From Rudaeicoccus suwonensis (GTDB lineage Bacteria > Actinomycetota > Actinomycetes > Actinomycetales > Dermatophilaceae), in the NCBI RefSeq assembly GCF_007829035.1, contig NZ_VIVQ01000001.1, forward strand, positions 1,612,001 to 1,676,000: 64,000 bases of DNA. The letters are read 5' to 3'. The position numbers were made by a program, and so were the translations under genes. Shown piece by piece: positions 21,261 through 29,873 of the stretch. A model generated the notes under the pieces. That model saw nothing but the letters and a program-made list of their open reading frames with translations. It was not told the origin of the DNA and did no database searches. Every line of letters starts with the position of its first letter. The stretch's first letter is position 1.

Positions 21261-22859
21261 GTGATCACCGCACAGGGGGTCGAACTGCGTGTTGGATCAC
21301 GAATCCTGTTGCAGAACGCCACGTTTCGAGTCGCACCGGGCGACCGGGTCGGACTCGTGGGCCGCAACGGCGCTGGTAAGACCACGCTGACCAAGGTGCT
21401 CGCCGGCCAGGGTGAGGCGGCGGCCGGACAGGTGACCTCGTCCGGCGAAGTGGGCTACTTGCCGCAGGACCCGCGCACCGGCGACCTGACGATCCTTGCG
21501 CGCGACCGGATCCTGTCCGCGCGTGGTCTGGACACGATCCTGCGCGACCTGCGCAAGGCCGAGACGGCGATGGCCGACGAGGACGACGAGCGTCGCGAAA
21601 GAGCGATGCGTCGGTATGCGCGGCTGGATGCGGAATTCCTCGGCAAGGGCGGGTACGCCGCGGAGTCCGAGGCGGCGTCGTTGGCGACCTCGCTGGGGCT
21701 GCCGGACCGGATCCTCGACCAGCCGTTGCAGACGCTGTCCGGTGGTCAGCGCCGCCGCGTCGAGCTCACCCGAATCCTGTTCTCCGGTGCCGAAACTCTG
21801 CTGCTCGACGAACCCACCAACCACCTGGATGCCGACTCGATCGCCTGGCTGCGCGACTACCTCAAGGCGTATGCCGGGGGATTGATCATCATCAGTCACG
21901 ACGTGGAAATGCTGGAAACCGTCGTCACGCGGGTCTTCCACCTGGACGCCAACCGTGGCGAACTCGACCTCTACAACGTGGGCTGGAAGTCCTACCTGCA
22001 GCAACGCGAAACCGATGAACGTCGCCGCAAACGCGAGCGGCAGAACGCCGAGAAAAAGGCGTCGGCGTTGCTGGCTCAGGCCGAGAAGATGCGGTACAAA
22101 GCGACCAAGGCGACCGCTGCACAGAACATGATCCGGCGCGCGGAGCGCATGCTCGACTCCGCCGAAGGGGCGCGTCAGCAGGATCGCGTTGCCAAGCTGC
22201 GGTTCCCGACGCCGGCCGCCTGCGGCAAGACACCGCTCACCGCCGAAGGTCTGTCCCGGTCCTATGGATCACTGGAGATCTTCACCGATGTCGACCTGGC
22301 GATCGACCGCGGATCGCGTGTCGTGGTTCTCGGCCTGAATGGCGCCGGCAAGACCACGCTGTTGCGCATTCTGTCCGGAATGGATTCTCCTGACACGGGA
22401 TCGGTGATTCCGGGTCACGGCCTCAAGCTGGGCTACTACGCGCAGGAGCACGAGAATCTCTCGCTCGATCGCTCGGTGCTCGACAACATGAAGTCCGCTG
22501 CCCCTGAACTGGGAGAGACCGAGACGCGCAAGGTGCTCGGCTCCTTCTTGTTCAGCGGTGACGACGTCGAAAAGCCTGCGGGTGTGCTGTCCGGTGGCGA
22601 GAAGACGCGACTGTCGCTGGCGCTGTTGGTCGTCTCCGCGGCGAACGTCCTGCTGCTCGATGAACCGACCAACAACCTCGACCCGGCATCGCGGGAGGAA
22701 ATCCTTTCTGCGCTACGCGGATTCGAGGGTGCCGTCGTGCTCGTGACGCACGACGCGGGCGCGGTCGAGGCGTTGGAGCCCGAGCGTGTGCTGCTGCTCC
22801 CCGACGGCGTCGAGGACCTCTGGAACCGCGACTACGCGGACCTGATCGAACTCGCCTGA
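21261..22859 (+). CDS. ABC-F family ATPase
   Basis: A soluble protein with two ABC domains and no membrane segments, so a ribosome-associated translation factor rather than a transporter. The 532-residue product has Walker A GRNGAGKTT near residue 37 and GLNGAGKTT near 355, signatures LSGGQRRRVEL and LSGGEKTRLSL, and Walker B LLLDEPTNHLD and LLLDEPTNNLD. The linker (about residues 245-310) is rich in Lys/Arg/Glu, as in the ribosome-contacting segment of ABC-F proteins. The start is GTG with GAAGGGA upstream. Whether it is a housekeeping factor or gives antibiotic protection cannot be told. Confidence 0.92.
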   Translation: MITAQGVELRVGSRILLQNATFRVAPGDRVGLVGRNGAGKTTLTKVLAGQGEAAAGQVTSSGEVGYLPQDPRTGDLTILARDRILSARGLDTILRDLRKAETAMADEDDERRERAMRRYARLDAEFLGKGGYAAESEAASLATSLGLPDRILDQPLQTLSGGQRRRVELTRILFSGAETLLLDEPTNHLDADSIAWLRDYLKAYAGGLIIISHDVEMLETVVTRVFHLDANRGELDLYNVGWKSYLQQRETDERRRKRERQNAEKKASALLAQAEKMRYKATKATAAQNMIRRAERMLDSAEGARQQDRVAKLRFPTPAACGKTPLTAEGLSRSYGSLEIFTDVDLAIDRGSRVVVLGLNGAGKTTLLRILSGMDSPDTGSVIPGHGLKLGYYAQEHENLSLDRSVLDNMKSAAPELGETETRKVLGSFLFSGDDVEKPAGVLSGGEKTRLSLALLVVSAANVLLLDEPTNNLDPASREEILSALRGFEGAVVLVTHDAGAVEALEPERVLLLPDGVEDLWNRDYADLIELA

Positions 22860-22883
22860 CGGGCGCAAGGGAGTAGTTCGTAG

Positions 22884-24764
22884 ATGGCGATGCACGGCGG
22901 CTGGATGATGATGCGTTCGCTGTCCCAGGACGATGCGGCGAAGCACGCCAAACTCAAGCCGGGTACGACCAAGCGCGTGCTGGGATATGCGGCGCCATAC
23001 CGACGTTCGATCATCGTCTTCTTGGTGCTGGTGGTCTTCGACGCACTGCTGGTGGTCGCAACTCCGTTGATACTCAAGGAGATTGTCGACAGGGGAGTCG
23101 GGCACAAGGACACCCGCATCGTGGTGTGGCTCGCCGTGCTGGCCGGCATCGTGGCGATCGTGGACGCCGGTCTCGGCATCGTCGAACGCTGGATCTCGGC
23201 ACGTCTGGGCGAAGGTCTGATCTACGACCTGCGTGGTGAAGTGTTCTCGCACGTGCAGCGCCAACCGATCGCCTTCTTCACCCGGGCGCAGACCGGCGCG
23301 TTGGTGACCCGGCTGAACTCGGACGTCATCGGTGCGCAGACCGCGTTCACCTCGGTGATGTCGAACGTCGTGTCCAATGTCGTCAGCGTCGCCGTCATCC
23401 TGGTCGCGATGGCGGCGCTGTCGTGGCAGATCACGCTTGCCTCGCTGCTGCTGGTGCCCTTCTTCCTCATCCCGACCCGCATCCTGGGTCGCAAGCTCGC
23501 CGGGCTGACTCGTGGCCAGATGGTCGAGAACGCCGATCTCGGCGCGCGGATGACCGAGCGCTTCAACGTCGCCGGCGCGCTGTTGGTGAAGCTGTTCGGC
23601 CGTCCCGACGAGGAAGACCGTGAGTATGCCGAACGTGCTGCGCGGGTACGGGATTTCGGCGTCAGCATCGCCGTGCAGCGAGCGGTCTTCCTGGTGGGTC
23701 TGACACTGCTCGCGACGCTCGCGACAGCGATCGTCTACGGCATGGGTGGCGTCATGGCGGTGCGCGGCGAACTGACCGTCGGCACCCTGCTGGCGTTGGC
23801 TGCGCTGCTTGGACGGCTCTACTCTCCACTGACCCAGTTGTCGAGCGTGCGCATCGACATCATGACCGCTCTGGTGTCCTTCGAGCGGGTCTTCGAGGTG
23901 CTGGATCTCAAGCCGCTGGTGCGCGAAATCGACCGTCCCACAAGGCTTCCCGAAGGACCGCTGGCGGTCGAGATGACCAATGTGTCGTTCCGCTACCCGA
24001 TGGCGGACGAGATCTCGATCGCCTCGCTGGAAACCGTGCTCAGTCGAGACAAGGGTGACGGCGACACCGTGCTGAGGGGCGTGTCGTTCACTGCGGCTCC
24101 AGGGCAGATGGTCGCCCTCGTCGGTCCATCCGGCGCCGGCAAGACCACCACCGTCGGGCTTCTCTCGCGCCTCTACGACCCGACGTCGGGGGTTGTCCGC
24201 GTCGGTGGAGTCGACCTGCGCGAGGCGGCGCTGGAATCGGTGCGTGACCGTATCGGTGTGGTGACCCAGGAAGCCCACATGTTCCACGACACGATCCGCG
24301 CAAACCTGTTGTACGCACGTCCCGAGGCGACGGAGGCCGAGGTGGAGCAGGCATTGCGCGATGCGCAGGTGTGGGACCTGGTCAGCCGGCTGCCCTACGG
24401 TCTCGACACCCTGGTGGGCGACCGCGGTCACCGGCTCTCCGGTGGCGAGAAGCAGCGCCTGGCCATCGCGCGGCTGCTCTTGAAGGAACCATCGGTGATC
24501 GTCCTGGACGAGGCGACCGCCCACCTCGACAGCGAGTCGGAGGTTGCTGTGCAGCGCGCACTCGACACGGCTCTGCGTGGACGCACCTCGATCGTGATCG
24601 CCCACCGGTTGTCGACGGTGCGCGACGCTGACCAGATCCTCGTCGTCGACGGCGGGCGGATCGTCGAACGCGGCGGCCACGAGGAACTCCTCAGGGCGGG
24701 CGGCGTGTATGCCGAGTTGTACCGCACCCAGTTCCGTGAGGAGCCGTCGGCGGATCTACCGTGA
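22884..24764 (+). CDS. ABC exporter, membrane and ATPase domains fused
   Basis: The 626-residue half-transporter has an N-terminal six-helix exporter domain (about residues 40-320) followed by a nucleotide-binding domain with Walker A GPSGAGKTT, signature LSGGEKQRLA, Walker B VIVLDEATAHLD and H-loop IAHRLSTV. It would act as a homodimer exporting lipids, drugs or peptides; the substrate is not predictable. The stop overlaps the start of the enoyl-CoA hydratase gene (GTGA). Confidence 0.92.
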   Translation: MAMHGGWMMMRSLSQDDAAKHAKLKPGTTKRVLGYAAPYRRSIIVFLVLVVFDALLVVATPLILKEIVDRGVGHKDTRIVVWLAVLAGIVAIVDAGLGIVERWISARLGEGLIYDLRGEVFSHVQRQPIAFFTRAQTGALVTRLNSDVIGAQTAFTSVMSNVVSNVVSVAVILVAMAALSWQITLASLLLVPFFLIPTRILGRKLAGLTRGQMVENADLGARMTERFNVAGALLVKLFGRPDEEDREYAERAARVRDFGVSIAVQRAVFLVGLTLLATLATAIVYGMGGVMAVRGELTVGTLLALAALLGRLYSPLTQLSSVRIDIMTALVSFERVFEVLDLKPLVREIDRPTRLPEGPLAVEMTNVSFRYPMADEISIASLETVLSRDKGDGDTVLRGVSFTAAPGQMVALVGPSGAGKTTTVGLLSRLYDPTSGVVRVGGVDLREAALESVRDRIGVVTQEAHMFHDTIRANLLYARPEATEAEVEQALRDAQVWDLVSRLPYGLDTLVGDRGHRLSGGEKQRLAIARLLLKEPSVIVLDEATAHLDSESEVAVQRALDTALRGRTSIVIAHRLSTVRDADQILVVDGGRIVERGGHEELLRAGGVYAELYRTQFREEPSADLP

Positions 24765-25525
24765 CGTCCATGACTACACCTCTGGTTCATCGTGGCGTCG
24801 AGGCCGGCGTCGCGACGCTGACGCTGGACAACCCGCGCAATCGCAACGCGCTCAGCCGTCAACTGGTCGCCGAGCTCTTGGACGGCCTGGCCGCCGCCGA
24901 AGCCGACGACTCGGTGCGGGTGGTCGTGCTGCGCGCGGAGGGCCCGAGCTTCTGCTCCGGAGCCGATCTCGCCGAAGCCAGCACGGACGGTATGGCGCAA
25001 GGCGCGCAACAGCTGATCGACATACAGCGCGCGATCGTGGCCGCAACCAAGCCGGTGGTCGTGCGGTTGCACGGTCCGGTGCGCGCGGGCGGGCTGGGCA
25101 TTGTCGGTGCCGCGGACATCGTGATCTCTGCGGACACAGTGAGTTTCGCGTTCACCGAAGCGCTGCTCGGTCTGGCACCGGCGGCGATCTCCCTGACGAC
25201 GCTGCCCCGACTGACCAGCCGCGCCGCTGCGCGCAGCTTCCTCACCGGTCAGACCTTCGACGCTGCCGCAGCCGTGCAGATGGGGCTCATCTCCGAGGCG
25301 GTGGCTCCGGACGTGCTGGACGCTGCGGTCGATGCCGTCGTCGCCGACCTGCTGCTGGCGAGCCCCCAGGGCCTGCGCGAGACCAAGGCGCTGCTCAGCG
25401 GGTCACTCATCGCCGACATCGACGCGCGTCGTGACGACGTGGCGGCGCAGTCTGCCCGACTGTTCGCATCGGACGAGGCACGCGCGGCCATGCAGGCCTT
25501 CCTGCAGCGGCGCAAGAAAGCCTGA
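24761..25525 (+). CDS. enoyl-CoA hydratase/isomerase family protein
   Basis: A 254-residue crotonase-fold protein, probably hydrating or isomerising an acyl-CoA. The oxyanion-hole segments are SFCSGADLAEAS and RAGGLGIVGAADI, and a candidate catalytic acid lies in FTEALLGLAPA. The exact substrate cannot be assigned. The GTG start overlaps the exporter stop; an ATG nine bases downstream is an alternative. The C-terminus ends in RRKKA. Confidence 0.85.
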   Translation: MTSMTTPLVHRGVEAGVATLTLDNPRNRNALSRQLVAELLDGLAAAEADDSVRVVVLRAEGPSFCSGADLAEASTDGMAQGAQQLIDIQRAIVAATKPVVVRLHGPVRAGGLGIVGAADIVISADTVSFAFTEALLGLAPAAISLTTLPRLTSRAAARSFLTGQTFDAAAAVQMGLISEAVAPDVLDAAVDAVVADLLLASPQGLRETKALLSGSLIADIDARRDDVAAQSARLFASDEARAAMQAFLQRRKKA

Positions 25526-25605
25526 AAGCGGGCGCAGGAAGGCTCGAAAGCCCAGCTGTCACAACGTTGTTGCCACGGCATCCGGCATACGTCGCCGGCT
25601 GTTTG

Positions 25606-26406
25606 TCAGGCGTCTTCTTCGTCCCAGATGCGGACCTTCTTGGGCCGCTTGGCCCGCGGACCGTTGACCATCTCGTCGTGCTCGCGTCGGCAACGCTCGA
25701 GCACGAAGATCACGCCGCCGATCATCGCCGCCCACCACTGCAGGGCGTAGCTGAAGTTGATACCGGCATAAGAGCCCGGGTCGGGCGCGGGGAGCGGGTC
25801 CGGCCGGGCGGGGGATGCACCCGAGGCGGTCGTCTCCGAGCGCATCAACACGTAGACCTGGGAGTACATCGTCTCGCCGGTGATCTGCTCGATCTCGGGA
25901 ATGTTGATCGAGGCGACCTGACCGGGCACCGGCTTCTTCTCCTCGTTCGCCTCGCCCGGCTGCACCCAGCCGATGACGGTGACCGTGCCGGACGGTGTGG
26001 GCGGGATCGAGTTGGGGGCTGCAGCGGTGTTGCCGTTAGGGATCCAGCCGCGGTCGACCAGGACCGTCGATCCGTCGGTCTGCTCGAACGGTATGACGAC
26101 CTCGTACCCGTAATACGTGTCGTTGGGCCGATTGCGCACCAGCAGCAGTTTCGAGCTGTCGTAGCTGCCGGTGAGTTTGACCTGGGTCCACTTGTCGCGT
26201 TTGTTCAGCGTGGACTGCTCGGTGGGCAGCACGACGCCGATCGGCTTGGGGGTGGCGTTGTAGTTGTCGGACACCTGGTGCTGCAACAGTGACTTCGACT
26301 CGTACCGCCCCCACTGCCACATGCCGAGGTAGTAACTGACGACTCCCGCCAGGATCGACAGCAGTAACCAGGTCATCCAACGACGAGTCAGGAGCAGGCG
26401 GAACAC
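25606..26406 (-). CDS. SURF1-family cytochrome oxidase assembly protein
   Basis: The 266-residue membrane protein has the SURF1 layout: one N-terminal membrane helix (residues ~10-28), an extracytoplasmic domain with NRPNDTYYGYEVVIPF and VLVDRGWIPNG, and a second helix near residue 225. SURF1 proteins help insert heme a into cytochrome aa3 oxidase, which fits the ctaA and ctaB genes in the window. The C-terminal tail is basic then acidic. The GTG start follows TAGCGT by 7 bases on the minus strand, suggesting a leaderless transcript divergent from moaA. Confidence 0.88.
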   Translation of the reverse strand: MFRLLLTRRWMTWLLLSILAGVVSYYLGMWQWGRYESKSLLQHQVSDNYNATPKPIGVVLPTEQSTLNKRDKWTQVKLTGSYDSSKLLLVRNRPNDTYYGYEVVIPFEQTDGSTVLVDRGWIPNGNTAAAPNSIPPTPSGTVTVIGWVQPGEANEEKKPVPGQVASINIPEIEQITGETMYSQVYVLMRSETTASGASPARPDPLPAPDPGSYAGINFSYALQWWAAMIGGVIFVLERCRREHDEMVNGPRAKRPKKVRIWDEEDA

Positions 26407-26413
26407 GCCCTTG

Positions 26414-26431
26414 ACGCTACCGCCGTAGTCT
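26414..26431. promoter_or_regulatory. overlapping divergent leaderless promoters, SURF1 and moaA
   Basis: TAGCGT on the minus strand (26419-26414) lies 7 bases before the SURF1 GTG, and TAGTCT on the plus strand (26426-26431) lies 8 bases before the moaA ATG. The intergenic gap is only 33 bases, so the two polymerases would share and compete for this spot. Confidence 0.5.
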
Positions 26432-26439
26432 GGGGACCT

Positions 26440-27456
26440 ATGAGCAACCTCCGACCAGTGTCACCCGGGCTGCCGGACGGCTTCGGTCGTGTGGCGACCG
26501 ACCTGCGTGTGTCGGTCACCGACCGCTGCAACCTGCGGTGCTCGTACTGCATGCCCGCGGAGGGCCTGGACTGGCTGCCGAAACCGGAGATGCTCACCGA
26601 CGACGAACTTGTCCGGGTCATCAGCGTCTTCGTCCGGCTCGGCGTGACGTCCATCCGGTTCACCGGAGGTGAGCCGTTGCTGCGGCGGTCGCTGGTCGAT
26701 GTCGTGCGTCGGGTCGGCGAACTCACCCCACGCCCACGTATGGCGATGACTTCCAACGCGATCGGTCTCGACCGGCTCGCGGCGCCGTTGGCCGAGGCGG
26801 GGCTCGATCGGATCAACATCTCCCTGGACACCTCGTCGCCCGAGCGCTTCGCCGAACTCACCCGGCGTGACCGGTTCCACGACGTGGAGCGGGGCATCAA
26901 GGCTGCCCAGGACGCCGGTCTTGCGCCGGTGAAGATCAACGCCGTCGCCATGCGCGACCCGAGTGGGCGCGACGACCCGGCGCAGTTGCTGCAGTGGTGC
27001 CTGGATCGCGGCCTCGACCTGCGCTTCATCGAGCAGATGCCGCTCGATGCCCAGCACGCCTGGGATCGTGAGTCGATGATGACGTCCGACGAGCTACGGG
27101 AGTTGCTCGAAGCGCGGTTCACCCTCACCCCGTTACCCGACGAGAGCCGTGGGAGCGCTCCTGCCCGGCTGTTCCTGGTCGACGGCGGTCCTGCGACCGT
27201 CGGAGTAATCGCGAGCGTCAGCGAGCCGTTCTGCGCCGCCTGTGACCGGGTCCGGCTGACCGCCGACGGTCAGGTGCGCAACTGCCTGTTCGCGCGCACC
27301 GAAGACGACCTGCGCGCACCGCTGCGGGAGGGCGCATCCGACGAGGAACTTGCCGCCTTAATACAGCGGACCATGATGCGCAAGGCACGCGGTCACGGGA
27401 TAGGTGAGCCGACGTTCCGGCAGCCGGACCGGCCGATGTCCAGCATCGGCGGCTGA
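26440..27456 (+). CDS. moaA: GTP 3',8-cyclase MoaA
   Basis: Radical-SAM enzyme for the first step of molybdenum cofactor synthesis, converting GTP to 3',8-cyclo-GTP. The 338-residue product has the SAM-binding cluster motif CNLRCSYC near residue 31, FTGGEPLLRR, ISLDTSSPERF, the second cluster region CAACDRVRLTADGQVRNC near residue 267, and the conserved C-terminal Gly-Gly. No other moa gene is in the window. The start ATG is 8 bases after TAGTCT. Confidence 0.97.
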   Translation: MSNLRPVSPGLPDGFGRVATDLRVSVTDRCNLRCSYCMPAEGLDWLPKPEMLTDDELVRVISVFVRLGVTSIRFTGGEPLLRRSLVDVVRRVGELTPRPRMAMTSNAIGLDRLAAPLAEAGLDRINISLDTSSPERFAELTRRDRFHDVERGIKAAQDAGLAPVKINAVAMRDPSGRDDPAQLLQWCLDRGLDLRFIEQMPLDAQHAWDRESMMTSDELRELLEARFTLTPLPDESRGSAPARLFLVDGGPATVGVIASVSEPFCAACDRVRLTADGQVRNCLFARTEDDLRAPLREGASDEELAALIQRTMMRKARGHGIGEPTFRQPDRPMSSIGG

Positions 27457-27515
27457 CCCATTCGCACGGGTTGGTGCGGTCGGGCCGGGTCGGCCGGGGC
27501 TTGGGATGGTCGCGG

Positions 27516-27731
27516 TCAGTCGAGTTCGTCGACGCCGACCACGGTCAGCGGAAATCCGCGCATGCTGAGGAATTGCGACAGTGACTCACGATGCGCGTCG
27601 CACGCGAGCCAGATCTTGCGTCGATCATCGGTGTGGATCCGGGGATTGCGCCATACGAGCCCGTGGACGGCACGCTGACCGCAATCCTTTGCGCTGCAGA
27701 CGAGTTCGCGGTCTGACGCTGCGCTGGTCAC
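27516..27731 (-). CDS. small conserved actinobacterial protein with CXXXXC and a His-rich segment
   Basis: The 71-residue protein begins with GTG overlapping the DUF3099 gene stop (GTGA). It has CSAKDCG near the N-terminus, a central WRNPRIHTDDRRKIWLACD, and ends VVGVDELD. Two early cysteines plus a later Cys-His suggest a small metal-binding protein. Similar small proteins sit next to DUF3099 genes in other actinobacteria and are sometimes annotated as an acetone carboxylase subunit, which the sequence does not support. The function is unknown. A longer frame to 27896 lies in the neighbouring gene. Confidence 0.75.
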   Translation of the reverse strand: MTSAASDRELVCSAKDCGQRAVHGLVWRNPRIHTDDRRKIWLACDAHRESLSQFLSMRGFPLTVVGVDELD

Positions 27732-28054
27732 GACTTGGTGTGGCTGCTGTCCGTGGAGCGGCGCGGTGCGTTGATGTGACGCACCCAATCGACCGGGCTG
27801 CGTCGGCCCATGACCTGGACCCGCTTCTGGTTGGCCGCATTGGCGCCGATCACGGCGATCTCGGGCAGAATCACGGCCAGCACCACACAGACCCACCGGG
27901 CCGGCCCGTCGAGCAGGAACGCCAGGATGAAGGCCAGCGTCCGGATGCCCATCGCGATCAGGTAGTTGCGCATCCTGATGTTCTGGTCGTGTTTGCGAGC
28001 CAGCGGAAGGTTGGTCGCCGACGGCACCGGTGACGGTTCAGGGTGACGGGGCAT
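27728..28054 (-). CDS. DUF3099 family membrane protein
   Basis: A 108-residue protein with two hydrophobic segments (about residues 33-50 and 54-73) and the YLIAMGIRTLAFILAF pattern of DUF3099 proteins of actinobacteria. The function is unknown. It starts with ATG 6 bases after TAAAGT (28066-28061, minus strand), so it is likely leaderless, and is followed with overlap by the small cysteine-containing protein. Confidence 0.82.
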   Translation of the reverse strand: MPRHPEPSPVPSATNLPLARKHDQNIRMRNYLIAMGIRTLAFILAFLLDGPARWVCVVLAVILPEIAVIGANAANQKRVQVMGRRSPVDWVRHINAPRRSTDSSHTKS

Positions 28055-28190
28055 TGGTCCACTTTAGGCGCCGTAACTGAGGTGGGTGCGCCTCGGAGGT
28101 GCTGCATCGTCATTTTCTTGCGCAAGCAGCGACGTCGTGGCGTCGGAATCGGCGTTGTCGGTGCCTCGCCGTGGTCCGGCCGCTTCCTGT

Positions 28191-28214
28191 TACCGGCCGG
28201 TAGTCATCTAGCCT
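28191..28214 (+). promoter_or_regulatory. candidate fabG promoter with a TACCGGCCGGTA operator
   Basis: TACCGGCCGGTA (28191-28202) is a perfect 12-base palindrome placed 6 bases before a TAGCCT -10-like box (28209-28214), between the expected -35 and -10. A repressor bound here would block the fabG-fabI promoter. The form resembles TetR-family operators. No regulator gene is adjacent. Confidence 0.45.
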
Positions 28215-28259
28215 GAACCGCTGGATCTGGTTTCGTCAGCCACGGCAGAGGGAAGGTAG

Positions 28260-28976
<717 letters not shown>

Positions 28977-29045
28977 CCTGCGCCGACCCGGTGCACTGAC
29001 TGAATTTCGAGTAATTCCACACCTTTACACACCAGGAGCGGACTC

Positions 29046-29813
29046 ATGGCGGGCATCGTCGAGGGCAAGAAACTGCTGATCACCGGCATCACGATGGAGT
29101 CGTCGATCGCCTTCCACGTCGCGCGCATCGCGCAGGAGCAGGGCGCCGAAGTCGTCATCAGCTCGTTCGGGCGGGTCATGCGCATCACCCAGACGATCAG
29201 CAAGCGGCTGCCGGTGACGCCCGAACTGGTGCAGCTGGATGTCACCGACGACGACGACCTTTCATCGCTGGCGGACCGTCTGCGTGCCGTCGGTTTCGAC
29301 TCGCTCGACGGTGTGCTGCACTCCATCGGCTTCGCTCCGCCCGGCGCCTTCAACTTCATGGAAGGCACGTGGGAGGACGCCTCGACCGCGCTGCACGCCT
29401 CGGCATACTCCCTGAAATCCCTTGCCACTGCGGCACTTCCGCTGATGACGAGCGGCTCGTCGCTGGTGGGTCTGACGTTCGACGCGAAGTTCGCCTGGCC
29501 GGTCTACGACTGGATGGGAGTGGCGAAGGCGGCCTTCGAGTCGACCAACCGCTATCTGGCGCGCGACCTCGGCGCCCACGGAATCCGGTCGAATCTCGTT
29601 GCGGCAGGCCCGATTCGGACCACCGCCGCGAAGTCGATCCCCGGCTTCGAGCAGTTCGAACGCGTGTGGGGTGACCGCGCGCCGCTCGGCTGGGACATCA
29701 CCGATCCGACCCCGGCGGCACGGGCCTGCGTGGCGCTGATGTCCGGCTGGTTCCCGGCAACGACGGGCGAGATCGTGCACGTCGACGGCGGCGTCCACGC
29801 GATGGGCCAGTAG
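29046..29813 (+). CDS. fabI: enoyl-[acyl-carrier-protein] reductase (NADH), FabI/InhA type
   Basis: Performs the last reduction of each fatty-acid elongation cycle. The 255-residue product has the atypical SDR start LLITGITMESSIAFHVA, as in InhA, and SIGFAPPGAF. The catalytic pair is YDWMGVAKAA (Tyr-X6-Lys), and GPIRTTAAKSIPGF forms the substrate loop. AGGAG lies 8 bases before the ATG, and the 69-base gap after fabG holds no terminator, so the pair is one operon. Confidence 0.95.
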   Translation: MAGIVEGKKLLITGITMESSIAFHVARIAQEQGAEVVISSFGRVMRITQTISKRLPVTPELVQLDVTDDDDLSSLADRLRAVGFDSLDGVLHSIGFAPPGAFNFMEGTWEDASTALHASAYSLKSLATAALPLMTSGSSLVGLTFDAKFAWPVYDWMGVAKAAFESTNRYLARDLGAHGIRSNLVAAGPIRTTAAKSIPGFEQFERVWGDRAPLGWDITDPTPAARACVALMSGWFPATTGEIVHVDGGVHAMGQ

Positions 29814-29873
29814 CTCGCAAGGCCGGCCACGCCACTGACCTGAGCGTGCTGTGAACCCCATACGATCGAACGT

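Noticed and set aside
22713-24680. Long minus-strand frame opposite the ABC exporter
   Set aside because: His/Asp/Gln-rich shadow; the plus-strand protein has all ABC motifs.
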